Assembly: GCF_032884065.1 (NCBI RefSeq)
Contig: NW_027062618.1
Span: 955,362 to 1,019,361, forward strand
DNA length: 64,000 nucleotides
Direction: 5' to 3'
Origin: Artemia franciscana
Taxonomy: Eukaryota; Arthropoda; Branchiopoda; Anostraca; Artemiidae
Within the stretch, counting starts at the first letter, position 1, and every line of letters starts with the position of its first letter. The notes beneath the pieces are model-generated. The model was not told where the DNA came from. It saw only the letters and a list, made by a program, of their open reading frames with translations, and searched no databases. A program made the translations under genes and the position numbers. Of this stretch, positions 14,690 through 26,901 are shown piece after piece.

Positions 14690-16975
14690 ACTGAAATTTC
14701 GAGAGGTTTTGGGTTCTTTTTTGGCACTTAGCATTTACCAAGTGACATATAGCGATCGCAATTTCTCTCGGTCTGTCTGTCCCGGTTTTGATAGTTTGGC
14801 CACTTCCAGATAAGCTAGGACAAGGAAATTTGGCAGGCATATCAGGAACCAGACCAGATAAAATTAGGAATAGTCGGTTCCCCGATTCGACCATCTGGGG
14901 GGGGGGGGCGCAGTGGAGGGGCGGTTAATTCGGAAAAATTAGAAAAAATGGAGTATTTTTAACTTACGAACGGGTGATCGGATCTAATGAAATTTGATAT
15001 TTAGAAGGATATCGTGTCTCAGAGCTCTTATTTTGAATCCCGACGGGATCCAGTGACATTGGGGGGAGTTGGAGGAGGAAACCTGAAATCTTGGAAAACA
15101 CTTGGAGTGGAGGGATCGGGATGGAACTTGGTGTGAAAAGTAAGCACAATACCTAGACACGTGATTGATATAATTGGAACGGATCAGCTCTCTTTAGGGG
15201 AGTTGGGGGATGGTTAATTCTTAAAAATTAGAAAAATGAGGTATTTTTAACTTACGAAAGAGTTATCGGATCTTAATGAAATTTGGGATCTTGTAACTCA
15301 GATCTCTTATTTTAATTCCCGACCGGATCCAGTGTCATTGGGGGGAGTTGGGGGAACCGGAAATCTTGGAAAACGCTTAGAGTGGAGAGATCAGGATAAA
15401 ACTTTGTGGGAAAAATAAGCACAAGTCCTGGATACGTGATTGACGTAACCAAAACGGATCCGCTTTCTTTGATGGAGTTGGGGGGGGGGGGTTAATTCGA
15501 AAATATTGGAAAAATGAGGCATTTACGAACGAATTATCAGATCTTAATGAAATTTGATATGTAAAAGGATGGTGTGCTTCAGAGCTCTTAGTTTAAACCC
15601 CGACCAGATCCGGTGACACTGGGGAACGATATGAGGGGGAAACCGGAAGTCTTGGAAAACGTAAAAAATGTGAAGTATCCTTATCTTACGAATGGGTGAT
15701 TGGATCTTAATGAAACTTGATATATAGAAAGATCTTATGTCTCAGATGCTCTATTTTCAATTGGAATTGGATCCGGGGGTGGAGGGGAAAAACAGAAATC
15801 TTGGAAAACGCTTAGAGTGGAGAGATCGGGATGAAACATGATGGGAAGAATAAGCACAAGTTCGAGATACGTGATTGACATAACTGGACCGGATCCGCTC
15901 TCTTTGGGGGAGATTTCCAGGGCTTTGGCGAGTTCGGTGCCTCTGGACGGGCTAGGACGATGAAAATTGGTAGGCGTGTCAGGACCTGCACAAATTGCCT
16001 TGATAACAGTTGTTTCCCCGATTCGACCATCTGGGAGGCTGGAGGGAGAGGAAAAATTGAAAAAAATGAGGTTATTTTTAACTTACGAATGGTTGATCGG
16101 ATCTGAATGAAATTTAATATTTAGAAGGACCTCGTGTCCCAGAGATCTTATTTTAAATCCCGACCGTATCCGGTGATATTGGGGGGACTGGGAGGGGGGA
16201 CGTGAAATCTTGGAAAACACTTCGGGATGAAACTTAGTGGGGAGAATAAGCACAAGTCTTAAATACGTGATTGATATCAGTGGACTGAATCTCTTTGGGG
16301 GAGTTGGGGGGGGGTGTTAATCCGGAAAAATTAAGGTATTTTTAACTTACGAACGTTTGACCGGATCTTAGTTAAGTTTGATATTTAGAAGGACCTCACG
16401 TCTCAGAGCTCTAATTTTAAATCCCGACCACATCCGGTGAAATTGGGGAGAGCTGGAGGGAAAACCAGAAATCTTGGAAAACGCATAGAGTGGAAAGATC
16501 AGGATGAAACTTGGTGAGTAGAATAAGCAAACGTCGTAGATACGTGATTGACATAACCAGACTGGATACACTCTCTTTGGGGGAGTTAGGGGGGTCCAGT
16601 GCTTTGGTGATTTCGGTGCTTCTGGAGGTGCTAGGACGATGAAAATTGGTAGGCGTGTCAGGGACCTGCACAAATTGACTTGATAAAGTCGTTTTCCCGA
16701 ATTCAACCATTTAGGATGCTGAAGGGAGAGGAAAAATTTGAAAAAATTAGGTATTTTTAACTTACGAATGGGTGATCGAATCTTAATGATTTTGATATTT
16801 AGAAGGACCTCGTGTCTCAGAGCTCTTTTTTTAAATCCCAACCGGCATGAAGCCTCTGATTTTCGTTTTAAATCAATCTATTGATTCTTAGAATTTTGCT
16901 AGAGCTCATGCCACATGAGCTCTTGGCTCTTCCGACCTTTTCACAAGTGCCATATGAGCTCTTAGCTCTTGTTTT
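14690..16975 (-). repeat. GAGCTC-rich dispersed repeat, copy 2 (near complete)
   Basis: Read on the - strand it starts at 16975 with the GAGCTC block, runs through about seven degenerate 300-bp units (each with a 'ggatcc' near a G-run) and ends near 14740-14690 with 'gcgatcgctatatgtcacttggt' and a hairpin ('ttggcactta…aagtgacata'). The C-rich phases on the - strand open spurious frames with MVESGK-type translations. The gene-free flanks (14110-14690) hold only T- and A-rich sequence. Confidence 0.82.
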
Positions 16976-17391
16976 CGAAAATAAGGGAAATATGCTTGTG
17001 CGCTAAGATTTTAACATTGAAGTTTAATCGAGTTAATAAATAACATTGCTGAATCAGCATCAAATACTTTTTTACGTAGAATGCACTTTCTAAAAACACA
17101 TTCTTTTTCAGTTACTATTGGCCGAGATTTGCTCTTTAATAGGTTGCAGCTACTGATGCATCCACAGTGTCTAAAATATATTTAATGCGAACGCTAATAA
17201 ATCCCTAGAGCCACCTTTTCTACTGACTTGTACTATAAAGCCCTTTCCACTTCTTTGCAAACTGCCCAACCTTACTCTTCGGGCTGTTTTGGACCAGCTT
17301 TAAAGTTAATATTGAGCTACAGGTTCTCAATCTTCGGAGGATGTTTTGCAATTAAACTAGAGCTTTTTCTTAGTTCAAAAAGTATTAGTTA

Positions 17392-17700
17392 CAAGAGCTA
17401 GCCAATTGAAATAAAACTATGTCTCTAGTGCTGCCTCCACAGTCAAATGTAGTTTCAGCCCATTCATCACATGCACTTTCTTCATCCAACTTGTTTGGGT
17501 TATCCATATCAGACGCGGTATTAGCAATATACTCATCTATGACATTGAGTAGATCATCCTCGTCTGCATCAATCTCTTCTTCTCTACTTGAGTCTTCTTC
17601 CAGTTCCTCATCATTGTCATCAGCTTCACATTGCTGCATAACTTTCAAATTGCTACCACAGCTCTCCCAACGCAGGGACCTTGGTAGTCAAGAAGTGTAG
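17392..17700 (-). other. Acidic open frame of unknown origin
   Basis: On the - strand a frame reads …SLRWESCGSNLKVMQQ, then a strongly acidic stretch (ELEEDSSREEEIDADEDD), LLNVIDEYIANTASDMDNPN and a TAA stop after about 100 codons. Acidic runs with scattered hydrophobic residues resemble the tails of transposase-like or regulatory proteins, but I do not recognise the family. The + strand frame over it is a low-complexity Ser mirror and is unlikely to be used. The core is duplicated at 17752-17999. Could be a pseudo-exon or part of a transposon protein. Confidence 0.35.
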
Positions 17701-17751
17701 CTAAACCGATTACTAATACTACTCAAACTCAAACATCTCAATACTACTCAA

Positions 17752-17999
17752 CATCCAACTTGTTTGGGTTATCCATATCAGACGCGGTATTAGCAATATA
17801 CTCATCTATGACATTGGGTAGATCATCCTCGTCTGCATCAATCTCTTCTTCTCTACTTGAGTCTTCTTCCAGTTCCTCATCATTTTCATCAGCTTCACAT
17901 TGCTGCAAACCTTTCAAATTGCTGCCACAGCTCTCCCAACGCAGGGACCTTGGTAGTCAAGAAGTGTATTTAAACCGATTACAAATACTACTCAAACTT
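17752..17999 (-). repeat. Tandem duplication of the acidic frame (offset 269 bp)
   Basis: Positions 17483-17730 and 17752-17999 are nearly identical. The - strand frame stays open in both. Differences include VMQQ to GLQQ, one D to E and one L to P. The second copy ends early at a TAG where the duplicated block meets unique sequence. Confidence 0.8.
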
Positions 18000-18046
18000 A
18001 CAGATTAGGTCAGCCACTTTCCTGCCGTTAGATAAGGTTTCTTTAC

Positions 18047-18391
18047 TGTAATTTCGAAAAACAATTTACGGGAATTTCAAAAAACAGCCCGATACCCCTA
18101 AAAAATTGAAAAGTGCACCATTAGAATCGCCATGGTCAAAAACCTTCTTCAGGAGACTTACTATACCGTGGCTACAATAAAGACGAGAAAAACAATGGTT
18201 CTTGACTATAGTTTCGAAAGAAAATTTACGAGAATTTCAAATAGCAGCCTGATACCCCTAAAAAATTGAAAAAAATTGCACCATTGTAATCGCCATGTTC
18301 AAAAACCTTATACAGGAGACTTACTATCCCCTGGCTACAATAACGAGGAGAAAAACAAAGGTTTTTTACTATAATTTTGAAAGAAAATTTG
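18047..18391. repeat. 163-bp tandem repeat, about two units, left of a Penelope-like element
   Basis: 'aggagacttactat' recurs at 18151 and 18314, with flanking 'gaaagaaaattta', 'gcaccatt' and 'atcgccatg' in the same order. A further unit resumes at 20825, on the far side of the retroelement. Confidence 0.8.
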
Positions 18392-18416
18392 TGGATATGA
18401 TGATCTTCAAATTATA

Positions 18417-19997
18417 ATGAATAAAGGGGCTAATTTCCGTCTTTCTCATCATCTGAAACCATCGAGTGTTCTTGATGGCTTGAAAAATGATTTTGATTTA
18501 TTTATTGATAAGTGGTGTAAGAAAGAGAATAAAAATAAAGAGAGTTTTCAAAGTTGGAAGAATTTAATTATCAATAGAATAAGAAATAAAATATATTCTA
18601 ACTTAAAAAATAGTAACACTAAATTATTATTTTATAATGCGAAGATTAAACAAGCAATTGCTAATCTAAAGAATGAATTTGTAATTGTGCCAGTGGATAA
18701 AGCTAATAATAATTTTACCATAATTTGTCAGAAGCTGTATTGTGATATCTTAAAAAGGGAGTTATGCACAAATAATGTTTACGAAAAGGTAAATATAGAG
18801 GATGAGAATTTAATTGAAAAGACTGAAGAAATACTTTTTAAAAATTTTAATATTAAAATAAATGACAATGATAAAAAGTTCCCTTTCCTATATTGGACTG
18901 TAAAATTTCATAAGAATCCCCCTAAACCACGGTTTTTATTGCTGGAGCAGCTAAATGTCCAACTCGCATTGCTGCTACTGACCTCTCTTTAATTTTAAAG
19001 GAAATTGTAAATAAACTTAAAACCTATTGTTCTGGTATTAAAAAATTTTCGAATTTTAATCCATATTGGAGTGTTAATAATTCACTGCAGGTGATAGATT
19101 CTTTAACAATGGTTTCAGCTAAAAGAATTGAGTCTTTCGATTTTGCGACAATGTATACTAATTTATCACTTAATGTAGTGTTTGATAATTTAAAAACTGT
19201 TATCAAGAAATCTTTCCTCTTATCTAGTAAAAGGTTCTTAAAAATAGACACTTATAATAAAAAAGCTATATGGACAAATTGCTTTAATACTACAGTTAAC
19301 TTGAGATGTTACAGCTTGGATATGATTTTTGAGCTATTAGAATTTGTTTTATACAATACTTATATAAGATTTGGTGGTGATTTGTACAAGCAAATTATGG
19401 GAATTCCCATGGGGGGGGGACGCCAGCCCATTTATAGCTGACTTGTTTTTAAGTCAACTAGAATATAAATATATGATGGATAAGAATAATCCATTTAATT
19501 TAAAACGTGTTTTGTCAAATACTAAAAGATATTTAGATGATATTTTGGTCTTAAATTGTAAGGATTTCATTGATATTTCTAAAAATATATATCCATCAGA
19601 GCTTATTCTTGAACCTAGTCATGGTGCTGGTCATGAAGATCATTTCTTAGATTTAAATATTAATATTTGTGATAATAATAAATTAAGTTTTAAAATGTAT
19701 AATAAAACGGATGATTTTGATTTTGAACTGATTAGTTTCCCATTCCCTGAAAGTAATATACACTCAAATATCACATATTCAGCATTTTTCTCACAGTTAC
19801 TTCGTTATGCAAGGATTTGTAGTAATTATATTGATTTTAAAAATAGATGTAAAATCTTAAGCCAAAAATTGATATCAATAGGTTTTTCTGCAAATAAATT
19901 AACTTGGCAATTTAAAAAATTTAGTTTTCATTATAACAAACTTTTAAATAAATATCAAAAGAATTATCTAGAAATACTTAAAGAAATTTTCAACTAA
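18417..19997 (+). pseudogene. Reverse transcriptase of Penelope-like copy 1, two frameshifts
   Basis: Telomerase-related reverse transcriptases of Penelope-like elements copy element RNA into the genome. The first part (18417-18950) has VIVPVDKANNNF and FPFLYWTVKFHKNP, the N-terminal conserved region. After a frameshift at about 18933 the frame gives KCPTRIAATDL. It continues as FDFATMYTNLSL, KQIMGIPMG and, after a G-run insertion at about 19412, ASPFIADLFLSQLE and KRYLDDILVLN. The YLDD motif is the catalytic Asp pair. The stop is at 19995-19997, with no GIY-YIG domain after it. Homology to copy 2 shows both shifts are lesions. It may belong to a clade with an N-terminal or absent endonuclease (for example Naiad-like); this is inference. 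Confidence 0.85.
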
Positions 19998-20718
19998 TTT
20001 CGGAGGTTCGAGAAATGTTGTTGCAGCGCCATTTATTTTGAATTGTGTTTCTAATTGAGCGGATTTTTTTAAAAATTAGCCACATGCTAAAGATGAATTC
20101 TATAATTGTTTAGTTCATTCAGGTTTTTTGCAATGTGTTAATATTTGTGATTTGGTAAAATTTATTATATTTAGTTTACCTATTGTTGCTAAAAAGAGGG
20201 ATATATTAACAGGATAAGCTTGTTTTGGTGTTACTTGGTTGTTTTACATTTGCTGTTTTTTTTTTCTTTCATAGGCATTTATTTTGGGGGTGATACCTGA
20301 CACGGGGATGCCATGGATATTCTGTGGTAGCCACAACACTTGGCTGGGTAAAGAATTTAAAGTGGCAAAACCCTATATAGGCCAGTGTATTCTCCTGATG
20401 AGCCCTTGTGTTGGGTTGTTGCCTCTGAATTATTTGTCTTTATTATTTTTTCTATTGTTTGGTAAATGACGACTTATACTTATTGACGACATGACTGCCT
20501 GTCCATGGATTATTCTTTATGGTTGATTGTGTATGGCTATGCTGTTTGACCTATGTGATTGTATGGATGAGTAGGGTTAAGGCCTCATTCAAGTGCTGGT
20601 CTATATTAATCACTATTTTAGGAAAACAGTCTTCCTTTTCTCCTTCTGTCTCTCTTTTTTTTTTTTTTTTTTTTTTGTTTTTGTGTTTGTGCTGTTGCAT
20701 TGGTGATTTCTCTTTTCA

Positions 20719-20827
<109 letters not shown>

Positions 20828-20972
20828 AGACTTACTATCCCCTGGCTACAATGACGAGGAGAAAACAAGGGTTCTTTAGTATAATTTCGAAAGAAAATTT
20901 ACGGGAATTTCGAAAAAAAGCCTGAAACCCTATACAAAATTGAAACAATTACACTATTGGAATCACCATGGA

Positions 20973-21175
20973 AATGCCAGATTTGCCTCTCACTCAATTG
21001 GACTATATGTCTTTGCTTTTTCTACAATTAGCCATGACTTGATGCCCACAACTACTTAATTTGATTCTGTCGATTTTGAATTAAAATCAAGTAGTTGTGG
21101 GCATCAAGCCATGGCCAATTGTAGAAAATACCAATACAGATAGTCCGATTGAGTGAGAGGCAAATCTGGCATTAA
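20973..21175. mobile_element. Foldback element, 200 bp with about 90-bp arms
   Basis: 'atgccagatttgcctctcact' starting at about 20975 is the reverse complement of 'agtgagaggcaaatctggcat' ending at about 21172. Both arms run inward through 'ctacaattagccatg' and 'cttgatgcccacaactactt', with roughly 90% pairing and a centre of about 20 nt near 21070. It has no coding capacity and would form a strong hairpin in RNA or single-stranded DNA. Confidence 0.88.
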
Positions 21176-21189
21176 ACCACCTTATTAGG

Positions 21190-22258
21190 ATTGTATAAAA
21201 ATTATGTCAGTTCATTTGTTAATAGACAAGTCTATTTATTATCCGTCCATGCGTCATTCCTAGGGCAGAAGAACTAAAGAAGATAGTCATGTAGCTAGAT
21301 GGCAAAATAGTGAAATATTGTACTGGCAGGTTAATAAATTGAGAGACAGTAGTCAATCCGGACCTGTCAAAGTTAAAGATAGGAACGGCACCACAATAAG
21401 TGATAAGGAAAGAGTTAAAGAGAGATGGGCAGAACAATTTTGAGTTTGTGCAAAGCCGAGATAAAGTTGCAGGAAAAGATATAGCGGAAAATGAAAAATT
21501 TTGTGATATCTTGGACCTGAAAGAAGATTTGTTTTGCGAGGAAGAATTAGTGACAGTATTAAAAAGATTAAAAAAAAATATGGCTCAAGGTACAGATACT
21601 GTGGTTGATGAGTTTTTTAAATATGGTGGCTCTAAGGTTAGAAATAAGTTACTGAAGATTTTGAACATGATTTTTGTAAAAAGAGAAGTACCCAATGATT
21701 TTAGGAAAACCTTAATTAAACCACTGTATAAGAAAGGTGTTAAGAATGAGTGTGGTAATTATTGAGATATTGGTCTGGTCTCTGTAGGTAGCAAATTACT
21801 TCGTAATATGATACCACAATAAGTGATAAGGAAAGAGTTAAAGAGAGATGGGCAGAACAATTTTGAGTTTGTGCTAAACCGAGATAAAGTTGCAGGAAAA
21901 GATATAGCGGAAGATGAAAAATTTTGTGATATCTTGGACCTGAAAGAAGATTTGTTTTGCGAGGAAGAATTAGTGACAGTATTAAAAAGATTAAAAAAAA
22001 TATGGCTCAAGGTACAGATACTGTGGTTGATGAGTTTTTTAAATATGGTGGCTCTAAGGTTAGAAATAAGTTACTGAAGATTTTGAACATGATTTTGTAA
22101 AAGGGAAAGTACCCAATGATTTGAGGAAAACCTTAATGAAACCACTGTATAAGAAAGGTGTTAAGAATGAGTGTGGTAATTATTGAGATATTAGTCTGGT
22201 CTCTGTAGGTAGCAAATTACTTCGTAATATGATACAATTAGATTGAGAGATGCTGTAA
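21190..22258 (+). pseudogene. LINE A, reverse-transcriptase N-terminal segment
   Basis: Degenerate frames read VKDRNGTTISDKERVKERW, DKVAGKDIAE, EELVTVLKRLKK and KTLIKPLYKKGVKNECGNY, then LVSVGSKLL and RLRDAV. These match the N-terminal part of a non-LTR reverse transcriptase of the CR1/RTE-like kind (the 'LIKPLYKKGDK…NYR' region). Several stops and shifts make it dead. A 423-bp piece is tandemly duplicated (see separate entry). The element continues at 27184 after an inserted second LINE. Confidence 0.85.
21390..22235 (+). repeat. 423-bp tandem duplication inside LINE A
   Basis: 'accacaataagtgataagg' starts at 21390 and again at 21813. Both copies run to 'cttcgtaatatgata' with few differences, including loss of one A that shifts the frame in the second copy near 21998. 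The duplication occurred after the LINE inserted, since it is not part of a normal reverse transcriptase. Confidence 0.92.
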
Positions 22259-22438
22259 GTTCATTCAATGCTCTCGTCAGAGTAAGACGCATTTAAGACC
22301 TCTGTGTGGATTTATGCGAAAAATATTATTTCATGAACTTTTGGATACTCATTCAATGCTGAACACATTATTTCAAGAACTGTTGGATATTTAGTAATAC
22401 GTATTAATATTTGGATATTAGTACAATTTTAATGTACA

Positions 22439-23320
22439 ATGGGACTTATAGGGAAAAAGCCGAAACGAGATGGTACGAATATTTCATTAGACACGTCAGA
22501 TGATAGCTCTAGCTAGAAACCGGAAATACCAATACTAGCTGCAGATTTTAAGCAAATTCTTGAAATCGTAAAAGAAAATGATAATAAATTAGACAACTTA
22601 TGCAATCAATTAGGTACTCTTACTACAAGGGTCGCTAATCTGGATAAAGAACATTCGGTTCTTAAAAATAAGATGGTTAATAGTGAATCGAAAATTGTAA
22701 AAATTGAAAATGATACATCCTGCCTCAATTTGCAATTAAAAATTTGTACCGATGAATTAATAAACTTAAAAAGAAAAAATGGAGATTCAATGTGTCGGAT
22801 TGTGAAATTGGAAGCCGCCAAGTTAGAAAATAATATCATCATATGGAATGCAGTTTGTGAGGATATTGATAACGCTAAAGCTTTATTTACAGAAGTTGTT
22901 CGCCATGGATTAGAATTGCCTGAAGTAAATTTTACAATCTCGCAATATGACAGAAATCATAAATTCTTAAAGGTGACACTAAATAAAAAAGACGACAAGT
23001 TTTCTATTATAAAAAATGCCAGCAAGCTGAAGGACAAGACATTTCATGGAAATAATAGCAACTTGTTTATTAGTGATGATGTGTCAGCCGAAATTCGTAA
23101 AAAACGTAAGCTGATTTTAGCGAAACGGGATAAATTGCGGAAGATTCCTAGATAAGAGGCATGGATATCAGAGGAGATTCGGACAAACATGTTTGTGAAA
23201 AGACCTGACGGCTCAATTTTAAAATATTCATTTAGTGATAGCATACCAGAGATTGATGACTTTCCGAACGCCCAAGGACATGTACATCATAGTTTTCCAA
23301 GTGATGTTTCAGTGAAATAA
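22439..23320 (+). pseudogene. LINE B ORF1 (coiled-coil nucleic-acid chaperone-like)
   Basis: Starting at ATG 22439 the frame gives MGLIGKKPKRDGTN…, then an in-frame TAG near 22514. It continues with a heptad-like stretch (LCNQLGTLTTRVANLDKEHS and following), then ENNIIIWNA…, an RRM-like segment, and KKRKLILAKRDKLRK. A second in-frame stop (TAA, 23153-23155) precedes a last part ending at TAA 23318-23320. This order (coiled coil, RRM-like, basic C-terminal part) is usual for ORF1 proteins of CR1/Jockey/L1-type LINEs, which coat the element RNA. Two nonsense changes inactivate it. Confidence 0.75.
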
Positions 23321-23691
23321 AATCATAACGTCTAATAGTAAAGCGCCCTGTTAGTATATTTTAAAATATACAAGTAGGAAGCGTTAAATCATGTTTTGTC
23401 TCGTATTTATTTGTTTTTTAGTTATCTTCTCACTAATTTTTGTTGCTCTATATATTTATTACGATTCTTTCTCTTTAGTCATCTATTTTTTTTAAGTTTT
23501 TTTACTGCTTTTTCTGAAGCACACAGGGGTCTTTATGAATAGCGGTAGAATATTGAAAGAATTTGTCTTAGAATGAAGACATTTCTCTTTTCTTTTCTTA
23601 GTTGTTTCTGTGCGAGTTACCTTTTATTTTTGTTTGTTGGGCGCATGGGTCGTGGTGTGGTTATTATTGACATGGTGGTAATATTTGATAA

Positions 23692-26600
23692 TGGATAGAG
23701 ATAATGATGGAATTCCATCATCAAGGTTAAAAGAATTTGAGCGAGATTCTCTTTTGTTTCATTCAGTTTTCCAAAATATTGTAGCTAGTGATAATGAGGA
23801 TAATAGCAGCATATTAGATATACCTAAAAATCAATATTTATTTTTGAATGGATTGGCAAAGAGAAATTCTAGAACAAGGAGGATACCGTTTTGGAATTGC
23901 CGAGGCTGGAGGACTGCAAGGGATACAATTGACACTTTTCTATCGACATCAGATACGGACATATTCGGTTATGCGAAACTTTTTTAGATGAGTTTTCAAT
24001 TGAAAGCATTCATGTTGATGGTTATCAATTGTTTCATGTTGGAAGGAGTATGCAAAAGAAAGGTGGTCTTGGTGTCTTCATTAAAAGTTGCATACCAGCC
24101 CGTGCAAGACTAGAATTTTTGCCGATGAATATTGAAATCTTATTTGAATCTTGTGTTGTCGAATGTTTTTTTCCAAATAATGAGAAGATTCTAATCGCAG
24201 TTATTTACCGTAGTCCGTCAGCTAGTCAGATGGAGTTTAGGAATGGTTTTGAAAAATTCATGGATAAATTAGCTAGTCTTAATACTTCTTATCTAGTTAT
24301 GGGAGATTTTAATATTGATTAATGAACCTTGTTTCTTCTAATCAAAATAGACTGGATAGTAACACTTTGAAGTTTTTAGAATGTCCGCTATCTCATGGAT
24401 TATATCCTGTATGTCTTGTACCATCCAGAATAACTGATACGTCATATTCACTAATTGATAATATTTTTTCACCTGAAAGTGCTGTTAGTACATATGTCAT
24501 TCCTGATGATTCATCTGATCACTGCATACTTATGGCCGATTTTTTGCGATATTTCCCGTATAATGAAAAGAAGTCAACAAAGCGAAGAGACTTTGGGGAA
24601 AGAAATTTGTTAAAATTAAAAGAAGCACTCGGTGATGTAGGGTGGAGTTCAGTAATTGATGAAATGGATCCAGATCAATCCTTAGATAACTTTTATAATA
24701 TATTGACTGAGAAGCTTGATAAATTTTGCCCGTATAGAAATCTGAATGGAAAGAGGCATATACCAAGAAAACCATGGGTAAATGCATCACTTTTGAGGTC
24801 TATTAATGAAAAAAATCGCTCATATAAAATTAAAATGAAGTATCCCACTGAAATAAATATAATACGTTTTAAAAACTATAAGAATCTGTTAGTAAGGATT
24901 CTTAGAGAAAATGAAAGAGTGTATTAAGAAAATTCATTTAAAAATTCTGATTCTCCTCGAAAAACTTGGAATTTAATTAAGGAGAAAATTGGAAAAAATA
25001 AAAAGTTATCACATCCTGAGGTATTAATTAATACAAATGATGTAGAAGTTAGAGAACCGCAAGATGTTGCTAATATGTTTAGTGATTATTTTGCTGTTGT
25101 TGGTCAAGCGCTTGTTTCAGCAGGAATAGATTTGTCCCCTTACAGGTCGCATAAAGAATATTTACCCCCCAATGAATGTACGAACATATTTCTGGTCCCT
25201 GTTAGTTATGCTGAATTCCATAAGATTATCAAAAATTATCAAAATTTCAAATTATCAAAAATGTTTAGTGATTATTTTGCTGTTGTTGGTCAAGCGCTTG
25301 TTTCAGCAGGAATAGATTTGTCCCCTTACAGGTCGCATAAAGAATATTTACCCCCCAATGAATGTACGAACATATTTCTGGTCCCTGTTAGTTATGCTGA
25401 ATTCCATAAGATTATCAAAAATATAAAAATGGTAATTCAGTGGGACATGATGAATTATCAACAAATTTGTTAAAGAGTATTGCCGGAGTTATTTTTGAAC
25501 CACTTATCCACATTTTCAATTTTGAGTATCAATTCAGGTATATTTCCTAGTAGATGGAAAATTGCCCGAGTGATTCCGTCGTATAAACAAGGTGATAAAT
25601 CTGATGTAATTATCGTCCAATTGCAATTTTATCGCCATTATCTAAAGTGTTTGAAAAAATTTTAGAAGTAAGGATTTCTAGCTATTTAGATAAATAAATT
25701 TCTTTACCAAACATCAATTTGGATTTAGGGCAAACCGTTTGACAGAACAAGCAGTTGCAGCTCTTTTATTAGAAATAAATGATTGTTTAGATGATAATTT
25801 CCATGTGGCTACTGTTTTCTATGATATAAAAAAAGCATTTGACACTTTAAATCATGAAATTCTTCTTGACAAAATGATAAATTCCGGCATAAGAGGGAAA
25901 GGATTGCAAATTATTAAATCATACCTATGCGGACGCAAAATCACAGTAAATGTCGGTGGAAAAATGACTAATTTAAAGAGTCTTATTGATATTGGTGTCC
26001 CCCAAGGCTCAGTATTAGGTCCACTTTTATTTTTGGTCTATATTAATGATCTTCCCCGAGGTTTGCATGAGAATATTAGCCATGCAGTTCTATTTGCAGA
26101 TGATACAGCTATAATAGTTAAAGCTAGGGATTCATCGACATTGATCGAAAATCTGACTATAAGTGTTACCTCAGTTAATCGATGGTTTGTTTCTAATAAT
26201 CTAGTACCGAATTTTAAGAAAACCAATTTTATGGTTTTTGGTCGTTCAAGACGTTCCACTCGAGATAATTTCTTGTGAGGAGCTACAGGCTGGTGATCAA
26301 AAAATTTGTAGGGGCCAATCATATCGTTATTTAGGAGTTTTTCGTGATCCCCTTTTGTCATTTCATAATCATATTGAGTGTGAAGAATATTTTTCCTTTT
26401 ACCATTTTAAAAATAATTTACCACTCTCTAATTACTTCTTATTTGAATTACTGCTCAGTTGTATATCTTAATACATTTTGAAAGCATATAAAACCCTTAC
26501 AGGTACTACAAAATAGGGCAATAAGAATACTTGGAAATTTCTTACATCGACCTTCAAAACTTGAAAATGTTTTGGAAACTAAAACATTATTCCTCTTCTT

Positions 26601-26901
26601 AAATTTGTTGGATTTAAATGATATACGAATATTAAATACTTCCATATGGCATTTTCAAATCCAAAATTCTAAAAACTATTTCTATGACAAATCTCTGTTA
26701 ATTTTACTTCCTCGTTCGGATTGTCGGAGGTCTAGGATGTATCGAATTCCTTTTGTAAGTTCTGAGAGGTCAAGGTTTTCGATTAGATACCAAATACCCT
26801 TCATTGCTAACAATTATAAGCTGAATGATAAAATTCTGTTTGATCCATCCCAAAAATCTCAGCTAAATTTAAAACAGCAAATATTAAAGATTGTTTGCTA
26901 A
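23692..26901 (+). pseudogene. LINE B ORF2 (APE endonuclease and reverse transcriptase)
   Basis: The endonuclease part is visible as IPFWNCRGWRTARDTIDTF, GGLGVFIKS, VIYRSPSAS and MGDFNID (23880-24321), followed by SSDHCIL (24497). The reverse transcriptase part shows VFYDIKKAFDTLNHEILL, IGVPQGSVLGPLLFLVYIND and FADDTAI (25739-26278). YRYLGV and a C-terminal zinc-less tail end near 26901. Frameshifts or stops fall near 23985, 24321, 24925, 25470, 25665 and 26275. The GDFNID and 'ITDTSYSLIDNIF' style points to the CR1/Jockey group, possibly Daphne-like. LINE nickase and reverse transcriptase act at the target site in the nucleus. Confidence 0.85.
25075..25430 (+). repeat. 186-bp in-frame tandem duplication in LINE B ORF2
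   Basis: The stretch beginning MFSDYFAVVGQALVSAG is present twice, at 25075 and 25261, exactly 186 bp (62 codons) apart, so the frame is kept. It lies between the endonuclease and the reverse transcriptase. The near identity indicates a recent event. Confidence 0.93.

Noticed and set aside
14352..16841. Several 70-180-codon frames with MVESGK- and SFHPD-like translations
   Set aside because: They follow the units of the GAGCTC-rich repeat in different frames and recur wherever that repeat occurs; no conserved frame.
17419..17700. Ser-rich + strand frame
   Set aside because: Mirror of the acidic - strand frame (Glu/Asp codons read backwards as Ser/Leu codons).
20390..20440. Hammerhead ribozyme at 'ctcctgatgagccc' in the 3' region of the YLDD-type Penelope-like copies (also about 36405)
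   Set aside because: CUGAUGAG and a GCCC…GGG stem are there, but GAAA does not follow stem II. A permuted reading using the upstream GGCGAAAC lacks a proper helix III and NUH site.
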